A stretch of 64,000 nucleotides of DNA from Emergencia timonensis (GCF_900086585.1 NZ_FLKM01000009.1:1488001-1552000); one strand, 5' to 3'; numbered from the stretch's first letter, positions 17,450 to 26,345 are shown. The notes: generated from the sequence alone by a model not told the origin. A program made the numbers and translations.

Positions 17450-19519
17450 ATGAAAAAACTGATGTATGTGATGTTTACTTTGAATTTGATTTTTCTCTTG
17501 TTCTGCACATTATGGAATTTTACTGTTGATAATGATATGCGCCTATATGACGGCAAGGCATCTATTTCGATTGAAAAACCAAAAGAAATGAGCAATAAAG
17601 AGTACTTAGTATGCTTAGAAAAACAAGCAGAGATGCAGGATACGGATATTTTTTATGTCACCCATGACTATACAAAGGATAAATATAGCGAAAACGTTTA
17701 TGCTACCAGACATGATCTGTCATTCTTGAATCTTTCACTGGAGATGGGCGGCCATAATGAATTGTATTCAACGATGGCGTTGACAGGCTCAAAAAAAATA
17801 TACGGATGCAACTTATTCATAGAGTATACGATATATCGGCTTACTGACTTACAAAAATACGGGTTGGAAAAATTGGTTTTTTATGTCGATCAGAATAAAA
17901 GCCAAGAAATGCTTTCTCAGTTACGAGAAAAGGATATTACTGCAAACTTGATTTCTTCCCACCAAAGCAAAAAAAACTATCAGTTGAGTTTTGGTACTCT
18001 GCAGTTAATCGAGATTATTTTAGGAATCTTTTTATTTACTGCAATTTTGTTTCATATGTTTCATAAAAGTAAAGAGATTGCAATAGAAAAAATCAACGGT
18101 CTTTCATTTTGGAATGTTTTTAGAAAAGAGATAAGAGAAGACTTTAAATTGATGACAGTAATATCTGTGATTTTGATAGGGACCGTGGCAGCTGCCATTG
18201 TTTTGTATTGGGAGAAAGAGACGTTGCTGCTATATATTGAAATTGCCGGGGGAAAGCTGCTAAAGTTTTTACTATATGTAATAGCTGCATATTTTCTATC
18301 ATGTATTTATATCTATGCGCAATGTTCTATAAGAAATATCAAAGGACAATCGCAGAATAAAGAACTATATTGGATTATAACAATTGTGAGAATGCTGATT
18401 ATCGTTATCCTTGTCGTGAATACCTCTTCCATTTTCACTACAGTGCAGACTTTGAAGACGCTAAATGACAGTAATCTTAGAATAAACAAGGAACTAGAAG
18501 GTTATGTATATACGACGCTGAGAGATCCGGACATGCTGCTTTTTGATGAGGAAGAGGAACAGAAGTTTAGGGAACACTGCCAGCATTTTGTTAAGGAAAC
18601 AGAGAAAAAATTTCAGGGAATTATACTCAATACATCCTCCTACTATTTGAAAAAAGATGATAAGCAATATCATACAGAGTCGAGGGTTATAACAATCAAT
18701 GGGAACTATTTGCAGGTAAATCCTATTTATGATATGAAGGGGAATTTGATTACGGAAAGAGATTTTGATCCTGATAAATTCAATATGCTGATTAGAGAAG
18801 ATGAAGACGTGAACCAGGCAGTAGGGCAGCTATTAGAAGATGTCAACTTTTGTGAGAAGGCATATGAAACAAATAGGGTTCTTACGAAAGAAGATGTGAA
18901 CGTGATTCGATATCAAAAAAATGCGAAGATTTATGCGCTGAACCCTTTTACCAATGCAAGATATAGCGATATTTTAAAGAAACCGATTATGTATGTATAT
19001 GATGATCAATATTGCTACTTTATGGATATGGAGGTAATCATATCAAATGGTGCATATCTGCTGAAATGTGATACAGAAAATCCGAAAAAGGAATTGTCTT
19101 CATATTTACAAAAGTATGAGTTGGACAAATTTATTCATGAGACACCTTTTATCAGCAATGCCTTTTCTGATGAAATAAGTTATACGAGTAATTCCCTTTT
19201 TACAAACTTTGCAGTTCTGATACTGTATACAATTCCTTTGACTTTTCTCTTGATATACTTTGCATCACTTTATTGTGAGAATAAAAGCAAAGAGATTTTC
19301 TTAAAAAGGTTAAATGGTGCCGGTTACTTTCAATGTCATTCTTTGATCTACCTCGTAGAGCTGGCAGTGTGGTTGGTTATAGCAATAGCTTTGTTATGGA
19401 TGGACATCCTTCCTATGATGTTTTATGTATTGGCACTGTCAGACTTTCTGGCATTGACGTTTTGTATCAGATATTTTGAGAAAAAGAATATGAATGAAAT
19501 TTTGAAAGGCAGACTATGA
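17450..19519 (+). CDS. bacteriocin-associated integral membrane protein (lactococcin 972 type permease)
   Basis: 689 residues: N-terminal transmembrane segment, extracytoplasmic domain (to about 180), three transmembrane segments (about 190-300), second extracytoplasmic domain (about 320-590) and a final set of three or more helices. The two repeated cytoplasmic loops are similar: HKSKEIAIEKINGLSFW and NKSKEIFLKRLNGAGYF. This layout and length fit the 'bacteriocin-associated integral membrane protein' family (TIGR01654/DUF1430 type). It would be the membrane part of an ABC exporter with the next gene, which it overlaps by 4 bases. ATG 17450 has CTGGAGA 7 bases upstream; the outer start at 17414 lies in the preceding hairpin. 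Confidence 0.75.
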   Translation: MKKLMYVMFTLNLIFLLFCTLWNFTVDNDMRLYDGKASISIEKPKEMSNKEYLVCLEKQAEMQDTDIFYVTHDYTKDKYSENVYATRHDLSFLNLSLEMGGHNELYSTMALTGSKKIYGCNLFIEYTIYRLTDLQKYGLEKLVFYVDQNKSQEMLSQLREKDITANLISSHQSKKNYQLSFGTLQLIEIILGIFLFTAILFHMFHKSKEIAIEKINGLSFWNVFRKEIREDFKLMTVISVILIGTVAAAIVLYWEKETLLLYIEIAGGKLLKFLLYVIAAYFLSCIYIYAQCSIRNIKGQSQNKELYWIITIVRMLIIVILVVNTSSIFTTVQTLKTLNDSNLRINKELEGYVYTTLRDPDMLLFDEEEEQKFREHCQHFVKETEKKFQGIILNTSSYYLKKDDKQYHTESRVITINGNYLQVNPIYDMKGNLITERDFDPDKFNMLIREDEDVNQAVGQLLEDVNFCEKAYETNRVLTKEDVNVIRYQKNAKIYALNPFTNARYSDILKKPIMYVYDDQYCYFMDMEVIISNGAYLLKCDTENPKKELSSYLQKYELDKFIHETPFISNAFSDEISYTSNSLFTNFAVLILYTIPLTFLLIYFASLYCENKSKEIFLKRLNGAGYFQCHSLIYLVELAVWLVIAIALLWMDILPMMFYVLALSDFLALTFCIRYFEKKNMNEILKGRL

Positions 19520-20160
19520 TGATAATACAATTAAAGCGGATTAATAAGTCCTATGGGAAACATAAGGTGATAAACGATTTTCACTTAGATGTGAAGCCTG
19601 GGGAATTTGTTTTGATCAGTGGGAAGAGCGGCAGTGGGAAGACGACCCTGCTAAATATGATAGGAACCTTGGAAAAACCGGATGAAGGTGAAGTCGTGAT
19701 TTATGGACATCACAACCCTTATTTTAATACAAAAATTGGAAGACGGCTGCTACGAGAGGAAATCGCATACCTGTTTCAAAACTTTGGTCTAGTGGAAAAT
19801 AAAACAGTTTTCCAGAATATGATTCTAGGATTAAATATAAGAAAAAATGCAAAGAGCATAGAAAAAGCGGAGGCTCTGCTTAAAAGATTAGATATAGAGG
19901 ATACACTGAATCAAAAAGTATTTCAATTGAGTGGGGGCGAGCAGCAAAGAGTTGCTCTGGCAAAAATTTTATTAAAGAATCCGTCTATCATACTTGCAGA
20001 TGAACCTACTGGAAGCCTTGACGTTGAAAATAAAGAAATGGTAATGGAGATTCTTGCAGAACTTAACAAACAAGGCAAAACAATCATACTAGTAAGTCAT
20101 GATTCGGAGTTAGAAAAATATGCAACTCAGATCGTTAAAATCCCTAGAACTCGTGGTTAA
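19516..20160 (+). CDS. ABC transporter ATPase, lactococcin 972 group
   Basis: 214 residues, a complete ATPase of the LolD/MacB class: Walker A GKSGSGKTTLLN, Q-loop LFQNFGLVENKTVFQN, signature LSGGEQQRVALAK, Walker B ILADEPTGSLD and switch VSHD. The short AYLFQNFGLVEN stretch is typical of bacteriocin export ATPases next to the seven-helix permease. It powers the permease encoded just upstream. ATGATG at 19516/19519; overlap with the permease gene implies coupling. Last gene of the cluster. Confidence 0.88.
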   Translation: MMIIQLKRINKSYGKHKVINDFHLDVKPGEFVLISGKSGSGKTTLLNMIGTLEKPDEGEVVIYGHHNPYFNTKIGRRLLREEIAYLFQNFGLVENKTVFQNMILGLNIRKNAKSIEKAEALLKRLDIEDTLNQKVFQLSGGEQQRVALAKILLKNPSIILADEPTGSLDVENKEMVMEILAELNKQGKTIILVSHDSELEKYATQIVKIPRTRG

Positions 20161-20196
20161 ATCATCAAGATAAATATATGATTGTGAATACTTATA

Positions 20197-20225
20197 TTGA
20201 CGAATAGAAAAATTTCGCCTATAAT
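20197..20225 (+). promoter_or_regulatory. promoter with a long leader to the dehydratase operon
   Basis: TTGACG (20197-20202), 17-base spacer, TATAAT (20220-20225). Transcription would begin near 20232 and give a leader of about 215 bases before the dehydratase ATG. Confidence 0.65.
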
Positions 20226-20343
20226 GGTTCCATAATCTTATGATGTTGTCGCAAAGAAAGAATCACTAAATTATGTGCTACGGTTCTATTTTCAGAATTA
20301 GGCGCATGGTACAATTACTACAAACAGATAACACGATTGCTTT

Positions 20344-20361
20344 CTTTACCCCCGGGTAAAG
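20344..20361. promoter_or_regulatory. 18-bp palindrome in the dehydratase leader
   Basis: CTTTACCC-CC-GGGTAAAG, perfect 8-base arms. It overlaps a weak second promoter-like pair (TTGCTT 20337, TATGAT 20363) and could be an operator or an RNA hairpin of the leader. Confidence 0.4.
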
Positions 20362-20369
20362 ATATGATA

Positions 20370-20432
20370 GCATTCCGATTTCATTCCGTTAGGGCCATTT
20401 ATGGAGGGGTGGAACGGAGTGCTTTTGTTTTT
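20370..20432 (+). terminator. leader terminator/attenuator candidate before the dehydratase gene
   Basis: CATTCCGTT (20382-20390) pairs with AACGGAGTG (20413-20421), with CCAT/ATGG nested inside (20395-20404), followed by TTTTGTTTTT (20423-20432). An upstream copy of the 5' arm, GCATTCCG (20370-20377), can pair with the same 3' arm, giving two mutually exclusive stems. It ends 14 bases before the start codon. Confidence 0.5.
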
Positions 20433-20446
20433 GAAAGGAGAAAATG

Positions 20447-21415
20447 ATGAACAATACATTTACAGCACGCGAAGTCTATGACGCTTACGAGAGAATTAAG
20501 AACTATATCTACAAGACGCCTCTTGAGGAATCCCTCTATCTGGGGACGGAGGAACAGAAATACTTTTTCAAGCTGGAATCCACCCAGACGGTCAAAAGCT
20601 TCAAAATCCGTGGGGCGCTGAACAAGATGTCAACCTTGACGGAGGAAGAAAGGCAGCGGGGTGTCGCCACGATTTCTTCCGGTAATCACGGAGCATCGGT
20701 GAGTTACGCAGCCAAACTTTTGGGTATAAAGAATGCAAAGATCATCGTACCGGAAACGACACCGCAGGCAAAGGTTGACAAGATTAAGTATTATGGTGCC
20801 GATGTCATGCTCATGGGAAGCGGCTATGATGAGGCCCATGCTATGGGAATGTCTTATATCGAAGAAAACGGCATGACCTACATCGATGCTTACTATGACG
20901 ATCCGAAGATTTACGGTGGACAGGGAACTGTTGCTGTTGAAATCCTCGACCAAAATCCGGATATTGATACCATCGTCGTACCAATTGGCGGAGGCGGATT
21001 AATTACAGGTATCGCAGTAGCGGCAAAGGCCATCAAGCCAGATATCAGAATTATCGGTGTCCAGACCGAGGCCTGCCCGGCTATGATTCGCGCCTACGAA
21101 GATAACGTATTCTATGAGGAATATCCGACCACAGGAGACACAATCTGTGACGCCCTGGTCGGCGGCGTTGGCAAGCTGTCTTATGATATCTTAAAAGACT
21201 ATGTGGATGATCTGATTGAAGTAAAAGAAGCGACCATCAAAAAAGCAGTGAAACATATGATTAAAGAGGAGAAGTTCATCGTAGAAGGCGCTAGTGCAAC
21301 GACAGTAGCTGCAGTTATGGACGATAGAGAGCGAGTGGCCGGCAAAAATATCGCCCTGGTTATGAGCGGCGGTAATATAGACGGAGATTTGATGGTCAAA
21401 CTGTTAAACGAATAA
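20447..21415 (+). CDS. threonine/serine dehydratase-like PLP enzyme
   Basis: 322 residues, fold-type II PLP enzyme: PLP-lysine motif STQTVKSFKIRGALNKM, substrate/phosphate loop SSGNHGASVSYAA, glycine-rich PLP phosphate loop VPIGGGGLITG. Closest in character to catabolic threonine ammonia-lyase (about 330 aa, no ACT domain), giving 2-oxobutyrate plus ammonia. It may also act on serine or another hydroxyamino acid. AAAGGAG is 6 bases before ATG 20447 (ATG 20444 is adjacent and possible). It starts an operon with the M20 amidohydrolase and GNAT genes, so a dipeptide or acylated hydroxyamino acid may be the physiological source of its substrate (inference). Confidence 0.85.
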   Translation: MNNTFTAREVYDAYERIKNYIYKTPLEESLYLGTEEQKYFFKLESTQTVKSFKIRGALNKMSTLTEEERQRGVATISSGNHGASVSYAAKLLGIKNAKIIVPETTPQAKVDKIKYYGADVMLMGSGYDEAHAMGMSYIEENGMTYIDAYYDDPKIYGGQGTVAVEILDQNPDIDTIVVPIGGGGLITGIAVAAKAIKPDIRIIGVQTEACPAMIRAYEDNVFYEEYPTTGDTICDALVGGVGKLSYDILKDYVDDLIEVKEATIKKAVKHMIKEEKFIVEGASATTVAAVMDDRERVAGKNIALVMSGGNIDGDLMVKLLNE

Positions 21416-21427
21416 TGGAGGCTTGAA

Positions 21428-22594
21428 ATGAATGGTGAACTACAGAAGAAAATATTAAATACGATAGAACAGAATTTGCCAGAGCTTTATGAAATCAGGA
21501 ATTATCTTTACGAGAATCCAGAAGTGGGCGGCGAGGAGGAAAAAGCTTACGCCCTTATGACCAGAACCTTAAAGGAACATGGCTTTGCAGTGACAGAGAA
21601 TTTTCATGGAATCGATCACTGCTTCAGAGCAGTAGCGGACAGCAGGAAACCGGGGCCTGCAATCGGGCTGACTGCAGAATTTGATGCGCTGCCTGGTATG
21701 GGTCACGGCTGCGGCCATAACATCATCGCTGCTGCGCCTATGGGTGCGGCCTTTGCTCTGCAATCGGTTATAGAAGAAACTGGCGGGAAAGTAGTTCTCT
21801 TTGGTACGCCAGGAGAAGAATGCATCTGCAGCAAAGTACCTCTGGCAGAGGAAGGTGCTTTCGATGAGGTAGACGTGGTTATGACTGTCCATCCAAATCC
21901 AGTGAATCAAGCTAGTGGAAAGACTACGGCTATCGATTCTTGGCAGATTGACTTTTACGGCAAATCCTCCCATGCCGGTGCCCGTCCAGAAGAAGGCATC
22001 AACGCCCTCGATGCTGCTGTGCACTTTTATTCGTTGATCGGATTTGAAAAGCAATATCTGAAAGACACCAATATTTACGGCGTCTTTGCTGACGGTGGAG
22101 AAAAATGCAGTGTGATTCCAGACCATGCCGCAGTAAAATATTTAGTCAGAGCCAAAGACATGAAGACGATTGAGCAGATTCGCGATATGTTTGAACGGTG
22201 TGCAGATGCGGCGGCAAAGGCGGTAGGTGCTACTTACAAGATTTGGAGAAATGAGCCAGCCAACAAGGACATGGTGACCAACGAAACCCTGTCGGAAGTC
22301 TTTAACAAATATTACGAAGAGTTGGGCGGCGGGGAAATGCCTCAGATCGACAGCACTGGCTCGACGGATATGGGGGATGTCAGTTATGTAGTTCCGGCAA
22401 TTCACCCATGGATCGGCTTGAATTGTCCGTCTTACCAGCTGCATTCAAAAGAGTTTGCTGATACAACCATAACAAAAGCAGGGGACAGAGCCGTGAAATT
22501 GGGGGCGGAGGCCTTGGCCCTGGCTGGGGCCGAAGTGTTGACAACGCCGGAATTGCTTGATAAGATAAAAGCAGAATTCAAAAAAGGAGAGTGA
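21428..22594 (+). CDS. M20-family amidohydrolase (aminoacylase/carboxypeptidase-like)
   Basis: 388 residues; zinc-dependent amide hydrolase of the M20D type. Metal motifs: EFDALPGMGHGCGHN (Cys and two His) and GTPGEECICSKVPL (Glu-Glu), with HPNPVNQ and a dimerisation lid beginning SWQIDFYGKSSHAGARPEEG. Would cleave an N-acyl or peptide bond of an amino acid derivative. Good ribosome binding site GGAGG. It lies 12 bases after the dehydratase and 4 bases before the GNAT gene, so the three are one operon. Substrate unknown. Confidence 0.85.
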   Translation: MNGELQKKILNTIEQNLPELYEIRNYLYENPEVGGEEEKAYALMTRTLKEHGFAVTENFHGIDHCFRAVADSRKPGPAIGLTAEFDALPGMGHGCGHNIIAAAPMGAAFALQSVIEETGGKVVLFGTPGEECICSKVPLAEEGAFDEVDVVMTVHPNPVNQASGKTTAIDSWQIDFYGKSSHAGARPEEGINALDAAVHFYSLIGFEKQYLKDTNIYGVFADGGEKCSVIPDHAAVKYLVRAKDMKTIEQIRDMFERCADAAAKAVGATYKIWRNEPANKDMVTNETLSEVFNKYYEELGGGEMPQIDSTGSTDMGDVSYVVPAIHPWIGLNCPSYQLHSKEFADTTITKAGDRAVKLGAEALALAGAEVLTTPELLDKIKAEFKKGE

Positions 22595-22598
22595 ATCA

Positions 22599-23036
22599 AT
22601 GGAGATACGGGAGCTGAGAAAAAAGGAGTACGAGGCTGCCATAGCTTTATCTTGGCGGGTCTTTCTGGAATATGAGGCTCCTGAATACTCACAACAGGGA
22701 ATAGAAGCTTTCTATAGATGCATACACGATGAGGAATATGTGCGCAGACTGAAGATATATGGAGCTTTTGAGAGAGGGAGGCTGCTTGGTGTTCTTGCAA
22801 CCCGCAGCAGCGGCAATCACATTGCGCTTTTCTTTGTAGATGGGAAGTATCATGGCAGAGGGATTGGCAGACAATTGTTTAACCTTGCAGCTGCTGACAA
22901 TTACTCTGGTCATATGACGGTGAACTCCTCGCCGTATGCTGTAGAAGTCTATCACCATCTGGGATTTTCTGATTTAAATTGCGAGCAGGTAACTGACGGT
23001 ATCCGTTTTACACCCATGGAATGCTATGGTCTGTGA
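22599..23036 (+). CDS. GNAT-family N-acetyltransferase
   Basis: 145 residues; GNAT fold with acetyl-CoA motif A visible as FFVDGKYHGRGIGRQLFNLA (the R/QxxGxG/A loop is HGRGIGRQL) and the C-terminal beta strand MTVNSSPYAVEVYHHLGF. Acetylates an unknown small molecule or protein amine. AAAAGGAG ribosome binding site; third gene of the dehydratase operon. Confidence 0.85.
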   Translation: MEIRELRKKEYEAAIALSWRVFLEYEAPEYSQQGIEAFYRCIHDEEYVRRLKIYGAFERGRLLGVLATRSSGNHIALFFVDGKYHGRGIGRQLFNLAAADNYSGHMTVNSSPYAVEVYHHLGFSDLNCEQVTDGIRFTPMECYGL

Positions 23037-23055
23037 AAGCAGAACTTATATGTAA

Positions 23056-23076
23056 CATTGTAAAAAATTTACAATG
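23056..23076. promoter_or_regulatory. palindrome upstream of the first Rpn gene
   Basis: CATTGTAAA-AAA-TTTACAATG, perfect 9-base arms, ending six bases before the -35 element of the Rpn promoter: a repressor or activator site candidate, or a weak terminator for the GNAT operon. Confidence 0.4.
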
Positions 23077-23081
23077 CTTGC

Positions 23082-23110
23082 TTGTATTCCCCATACATCC
23101 ATGCTATACT
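23082..23110 (+). promoter_or_regulatory. promoter of the first Rpn gene
   Basis: TTGTAT (23082-23087), 17-base spacer, TATACT (23105-23110), 36 bases before the start codon. Confidence 0.5.
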
Positions 23111-23145
23111 TCCAGTAATTTACATTACGAAAGGAGGTAAAATGG

Positions 23146-24072
23146 ATGAATCATACAAATGATAGCTGTTGGAACGAACATCCCCGTAGGAACTATCAGG
23201 ATACTGTTTTCCACATGCTGTTCTCTGAACGTGAGAACGCTATCGAACTGTTCAATGCTTTGGAAGGCACAGATTACGGACCAGACACGGAGGTGAAATT
23301 TACCACCCTTGAAGATGCAATATATGCTGGACTTAAGAATGATCTGGGATTTATCATTAATAGGAAGTTTCTCGTCCTCAGCGAGGCGCAGTCAACCATA
23401 AATAACAACATGCCTTTGCGACAACTGGAATATATTGCGAGGACTTATGAAAAAATTATATCTGTCTCTGAACTTTACGGCAGATGCAATATTCAGATCC
23501 CGACCCCGGAGTTTTTTGTGATTTATACAGGAAGGGAGAGATGGGATACTTGTGAACTGCGTCTTTCTGACAGCTTTTTGGATTCAGCACCAAAAAATTC
23601 TTTGGAACTTGTGGTAAAAATCGTCAAGATGAAGTACAATAAAGGAGAAAACGAAACGCTTGACATTCTGGAAAGAAGTGAGAAACTCCGAGGCTACAGT
23701 ACTCTGTTAGAATATGTGAAACAGCGCCGTGATGAGGGCTGCGAGCTGAAGGAGGCCATTGACGAAGCTGTGAGACGGTGCATCAGTGAGGGGATTCTCA
23801 GGGACTTTCTAAAAAGCAATAGCCCGGAGGTGATGAGAATGTTGTTTAATGAGATTACCAGTGAAGAATTCGCTGAAATCAGGGCAAATGAAGCAGCAAA
23901 AGAATTCTATGAAAAAGGCATAGAGAAAGGTATAGAAAAGGGGGCCGCCAGTCTGATTGAAACCTGTAAGGAACTGGGTTTATCCAGAGCGGAAACTGCA
24001 GAAAAGCTGGTGGACAAGCTTACTCTTTCAGAGGACACAGCAGAAGCATATCTGATAGAATTTTGGGAATAG
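23146..24072 (+). CDS. Rpn-family recombination-promoting nuclease (PD-(D/E)XK), copy 1
   Basis: 308 residues of the Rpn/YhgA-like family. The nuclease core is at the N-terminus: NDLGFII (Asp66), SEAQST (Glu80, Gln82) and NNNMPLRQLEYIARTYE. The C-terminal part is helical and carries the Glu-Lys-Gly-Ile near-repeats (EKGIEKGIEKGA) typical of length-variable tails in this family. Such proteins are DNA endonucleases with transposase-like ancestry and occur in multiple copies; a paralogue lies at 58867-59772 in this window. AAAGGAGG ribosome binding site. No inverted repeats or partner genes suggest that it is mobile now. Confidence 0.85.
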   Translation: MNHTNDSCWNEHPRRNYQDTVFHMLFSERENAIELFNALEGTDYGPDTEVKFTTLEDAIYAGLKNDLGFIINRKFLVLSEAQSTINNNMPLRQLEYIARTYEKIISVSELYGRCNIQIPTPEFFVIYTGRERWDTCELRLSDSFLDSAPKNSLELVVKIVKMKYNKGENETLDILERSEKLRGYSTLLEYVKQRRDEGCELKEAIDEAVRRCISEGILRDFLKSNSPEVMRMLFNEITSEEFAEIRANEAAKEFYEKGIEKGIEKGAASLIETCKELGLSRAETAEKLVDKLTLSEDTAEAYLIEFWE

Positions 24073-24107
24073 ATTGAGTTCCTTTCTTCGCATAAGGCTT
24101 TAAATCA

Positions 24108-26129
24108 ATGAGAAACACCATGAAAAAAATTACCATAGTAACCATTAAAAAGATTGCGTTGGACGCATATACACAGCAGATTAGAGGCTTCTTCGGAGAA
24201 GAAGCCTCTGTTTTAGGTTATGCTATGGAAGACAACCCGTTAGTTATTCAAGGCGACATCGTATTAACCACCTCTTATTTTCTGCTGCAGTCCATCAAGA
24301 GAAAGCTGGTCAATACCAACGCTGAAATACTGCATATGAGTGGAACCTTCAGCAAAGAGCAGTTTAACCAGATTAGCAGTATTCCCAGTAGAGAAAAAGT
24401 TTTGGTTGTCAATTCAACAAAGGAAATTGCGCACGACTGTATTTCACAGTTTAAGCAGAATATCAAAAATGACCTGAATTTTGTGGCGTATTCCGAGGAA
24501 GAGGACAAGAAAATTTTACCAGGTGAATATGACTATGCGATTACATTTATCGAAGGTTTTCAGCAAAGAGATGCCGTGAAACACGTAATCAGCTTAGGGA
24601 TCAGGAAAATTCATCCGTATATTTTCGAGCACATTATTGACCTCTGTTATGCAGACGATGTGGGAAAATTTGAAAAACTGGAGCAGTATAAAAAGAAGAT
24701 GGTACCTGTCAATTATTCTTTGATTGAGTTTGGCAATGTAGCTAGTGAATGGGAGGAGATCCTCAACAATATCATCTTTCTTACAGAATCCGGCGTCATT
24801 GTACTGGATGACAACGATCATATCAAAGGTATGAACGGCTATATAGCCGACCTGTTTCAGGTAGGGAAGTCTCAGTACTATGGGCGGGATATTAAGGAAC
24901 TCTTCGATTTGAAAGATCTCTACGACTTTGTAATTAGGCTGGGAGAGAATAAAGAGGCGGATTTTTATCTGAAATCAATTGAAACGAGAGCCATTATCAA
25001 AAAAAGAATTGTTCAGTTTTACGGTTACAAATTTTTCACTGTGATCTTTGTCGACGTTGATCGTGGAAGAAAACGTCTGCCAGAGCAAAAGATGAAAGCA
25101 AGGTTTACCTTTGATGATATTAGAGGAAAGAGTCCGACGATCACCAGGGTTATAGAAATTGCGAGACAGATTTCCTACTCTGATAATCCAGTATTACTTC
25201 TGGGAGAGACCGGAACTGGTAAAGAACTGTTTGCTAATTCCATCCATAACAACTCACAGAGGGCATCAAAGCCGTTTATTGCAGTTAACTGTGCAGCGTT
25301 TCCGGAAAATCTGTTAGAAAGTGAACTCTTTGGCTATGAGCCGGGAACTTTTACAGGCGCATTAAAAAGCGGAAAGAAAGGAATCTTTGAGTTGGCCGAT
25401 GGCGGAACTGTTTTTCTGGACGAAATCGGTGATGCGCCTCTGAGCATTCAAGCGAAATTGCTCCGTGTACTTCAAGAAAAAGAGATACGGAAAATTGGCG
25501 GGGAAGAGAATATTCCTATAGATGTACGGATTATATCGGCTACGAATAAAGACTTAAAGAAGCTGATTTCACAGGAAACTTTCAGAAAAGATCTATACTA
25601 CAGACTGAATACCTTTACTGTGAACATTCCGCCTCTAAGGGAACGAATCGACGATCTGGAGATACTGATTGCTTTTTTTCTGGAGGAAGGCCACTATGGA
25701 TATAAAAAGGTATCTAGTGAGGTTCTCGCTATTTTGAGAAAATGTCTATGGGAAGGAAACCTGCGAGAATTAAAAAATTGTGTAGACTACATGGCATTTA
25801 TGAGCGGAGATTTGATTGAGAAGGACGCGCTCCCTGAGGAATATTTCATCATCAAGCCAGACATCACGGCAGAGATAGAGTACGCAGAGGGGATTTCTCA
25901 TGCAGACCAGATCATTGTCAGTTTCCTCCTTGAGACTTTGTATTATCGGCCTATGGGTAGGGAACGAATTTTGCGTACTGCTGCAGAAAAGAAAATACAA
26001 CTGACAGAACATCACCTAAAGCGAATTCTCAAGATTATGAGTGAAAAGGACTATGTGACTATCACCAAAGGGAGAGGCGGTATCAAACTTACAAACAAAG
26101 GGATAGAAATGTACGAGAAAAAAGGATAA
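24108..26129 (+). CDS. sigma-54-dependent activator with PrpR-type sensor domain
   Basis: 673 residues: N-terminal PrpR_N-like sensor domain (about 5-185), PAS domain (about 205-320), sigma-54 AAA+ domain (about 340-560) and a C-terminal DNA-binding part. AAA+ motifs: Walker A GETGTGKE (365-372), sigma-54 loop GTFTGA (413-418, a GAFTGA variant), Walker B GGTVFLDEIGDAP, arginine-finger region RLNTFTVNIPPLRER. The C-terminus looks like a winged helix (HHLKRILKIMSEKDYVTITK), not a Fis-type helix-turn-helix. It should activate the -24/-12 promoter at 26349 that drives the adjacent M20/MFS operon. Start uncertain between 24108 and 24120; ribosome binding site weak. Confidence 0.9.
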   Translation: MRNTMKKITIVTIKKIALDAYTQQIRGFFGEEASVLGYAMEDNPLVIQGDIVLTTSYFLLQSIKRKLVNTNAEILHMSGTFSKEQFNQISSIPSREKVLVVNSTKEIAHDCISQFKQNIKNDLNFVAYSEEEDKKILPGEYDYAITFIEGFQQRDAVKHVISLGIRKIHPYIFEHIIDLCYADDVGKFEKLEQYKKKMVPVNYSLIEFGNVASEWEEILNNIIFLTESGVIVLDDNDHIKGMNGYIADLFQVGKSQYYGRDIKELFDLKDLYDFVIRLGENKEADFYLKSIETRAIIKKRIVQFYGYKFFTVIFVDVDRGRKRLPEQKMKARFTFDDIRGKSPTITRVIEIARQISYSDNPVLLLGETGTGKELFANSIHNNSQRASKPFIAVNCAAFPENLLESELFGYEPGTFTGALKSGKKGIFELADGGTVFLDEIGDAPLSIQAKLLRVLQEKEIRKIGGEENIPIDVRIISATNKDLKKLISQETFRKDLYYRLNTFTVNIPPLRERIDDLEILIAFFLEEGHYGYKKVSSEVLAILRKCLWEGNLRELKNCVDYMAFMSGDLIEKDALPEEYFIIKPDITAEIEYAEGISHADQIIVSFLLETLYYRPMGRERILRTAAEKKIQLTEHHLKRILKIMSEKDYVTITKGRGGIKLTNKGIEMYEKKG

Positions 26130-26173
26130 TAAATGGATGAAAATACAGTTTTATCCGTTTATAAACAAAGAAA

Positions 26174-26216
26174 AAGACCGATTTATCAGAAAACACTGGT
26201 AAAATCGGTCTTTTTT
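26174..26216 (+). terminator. terminator after the sigma-54 activator gene
   Basis: AGACCGATTT (26175-26184) pairs with AAATCGGTCT (26202-26211) and runs into TTTTTT. It separates the regulator transcript from the downstream sigma-54 promoter. Confidence 0.85.
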
Positions 26217-26220
26217 ATAA

Positions 26221-26345
26221 CATAGGAAATATCGTCCACAGGACGAATTTCCGTATGTTTCAAAGAAAGCATCTTGCGAAGCGTCGCCCCTTGCGGGCGA
26301 CATGTGTGCATAGGAATCTACGATTCCATCATGCACACTTTCTTT
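26221..26345. promoter_or_regulatory. cluster of palindromes upstream of the -24/-12 promoter (enhancer candidate)
   Basis: Three inverted repeats: CATAGGAAAT..ATTTCCGTATG with inner CGTCC/GGACG (26221-26257); GTCGCCC/GGGCGAC (26283-26301); GTGTGCAT/ATGCACAC with inner GGAATC/GATTCC (26304-26338). The last two are flanked by AAAGAAA (26262-26268) and TTTCTTT (26339-26345), so the block can form a branched cruciform. Because it lies upstream of the expected start point (about 26375), a DNA role as activator binding site is more likely than RNA. Confidence 0.5.

Noticed and set aside
20401..20422. GGGGTGGAACGG resembles a T-box antiterminator bulge
   Set aside because: The order of stems is wrong, the ACCGCG continuation is missing, and there is no Stem I with a specifier loop in the 190 bases upstream.
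23146..24072. Rpn genes considered as transposases of an active insertion sequence
   Set aside because: No terminal inverted repeats, target duplications or partner frames were seen around either copy.
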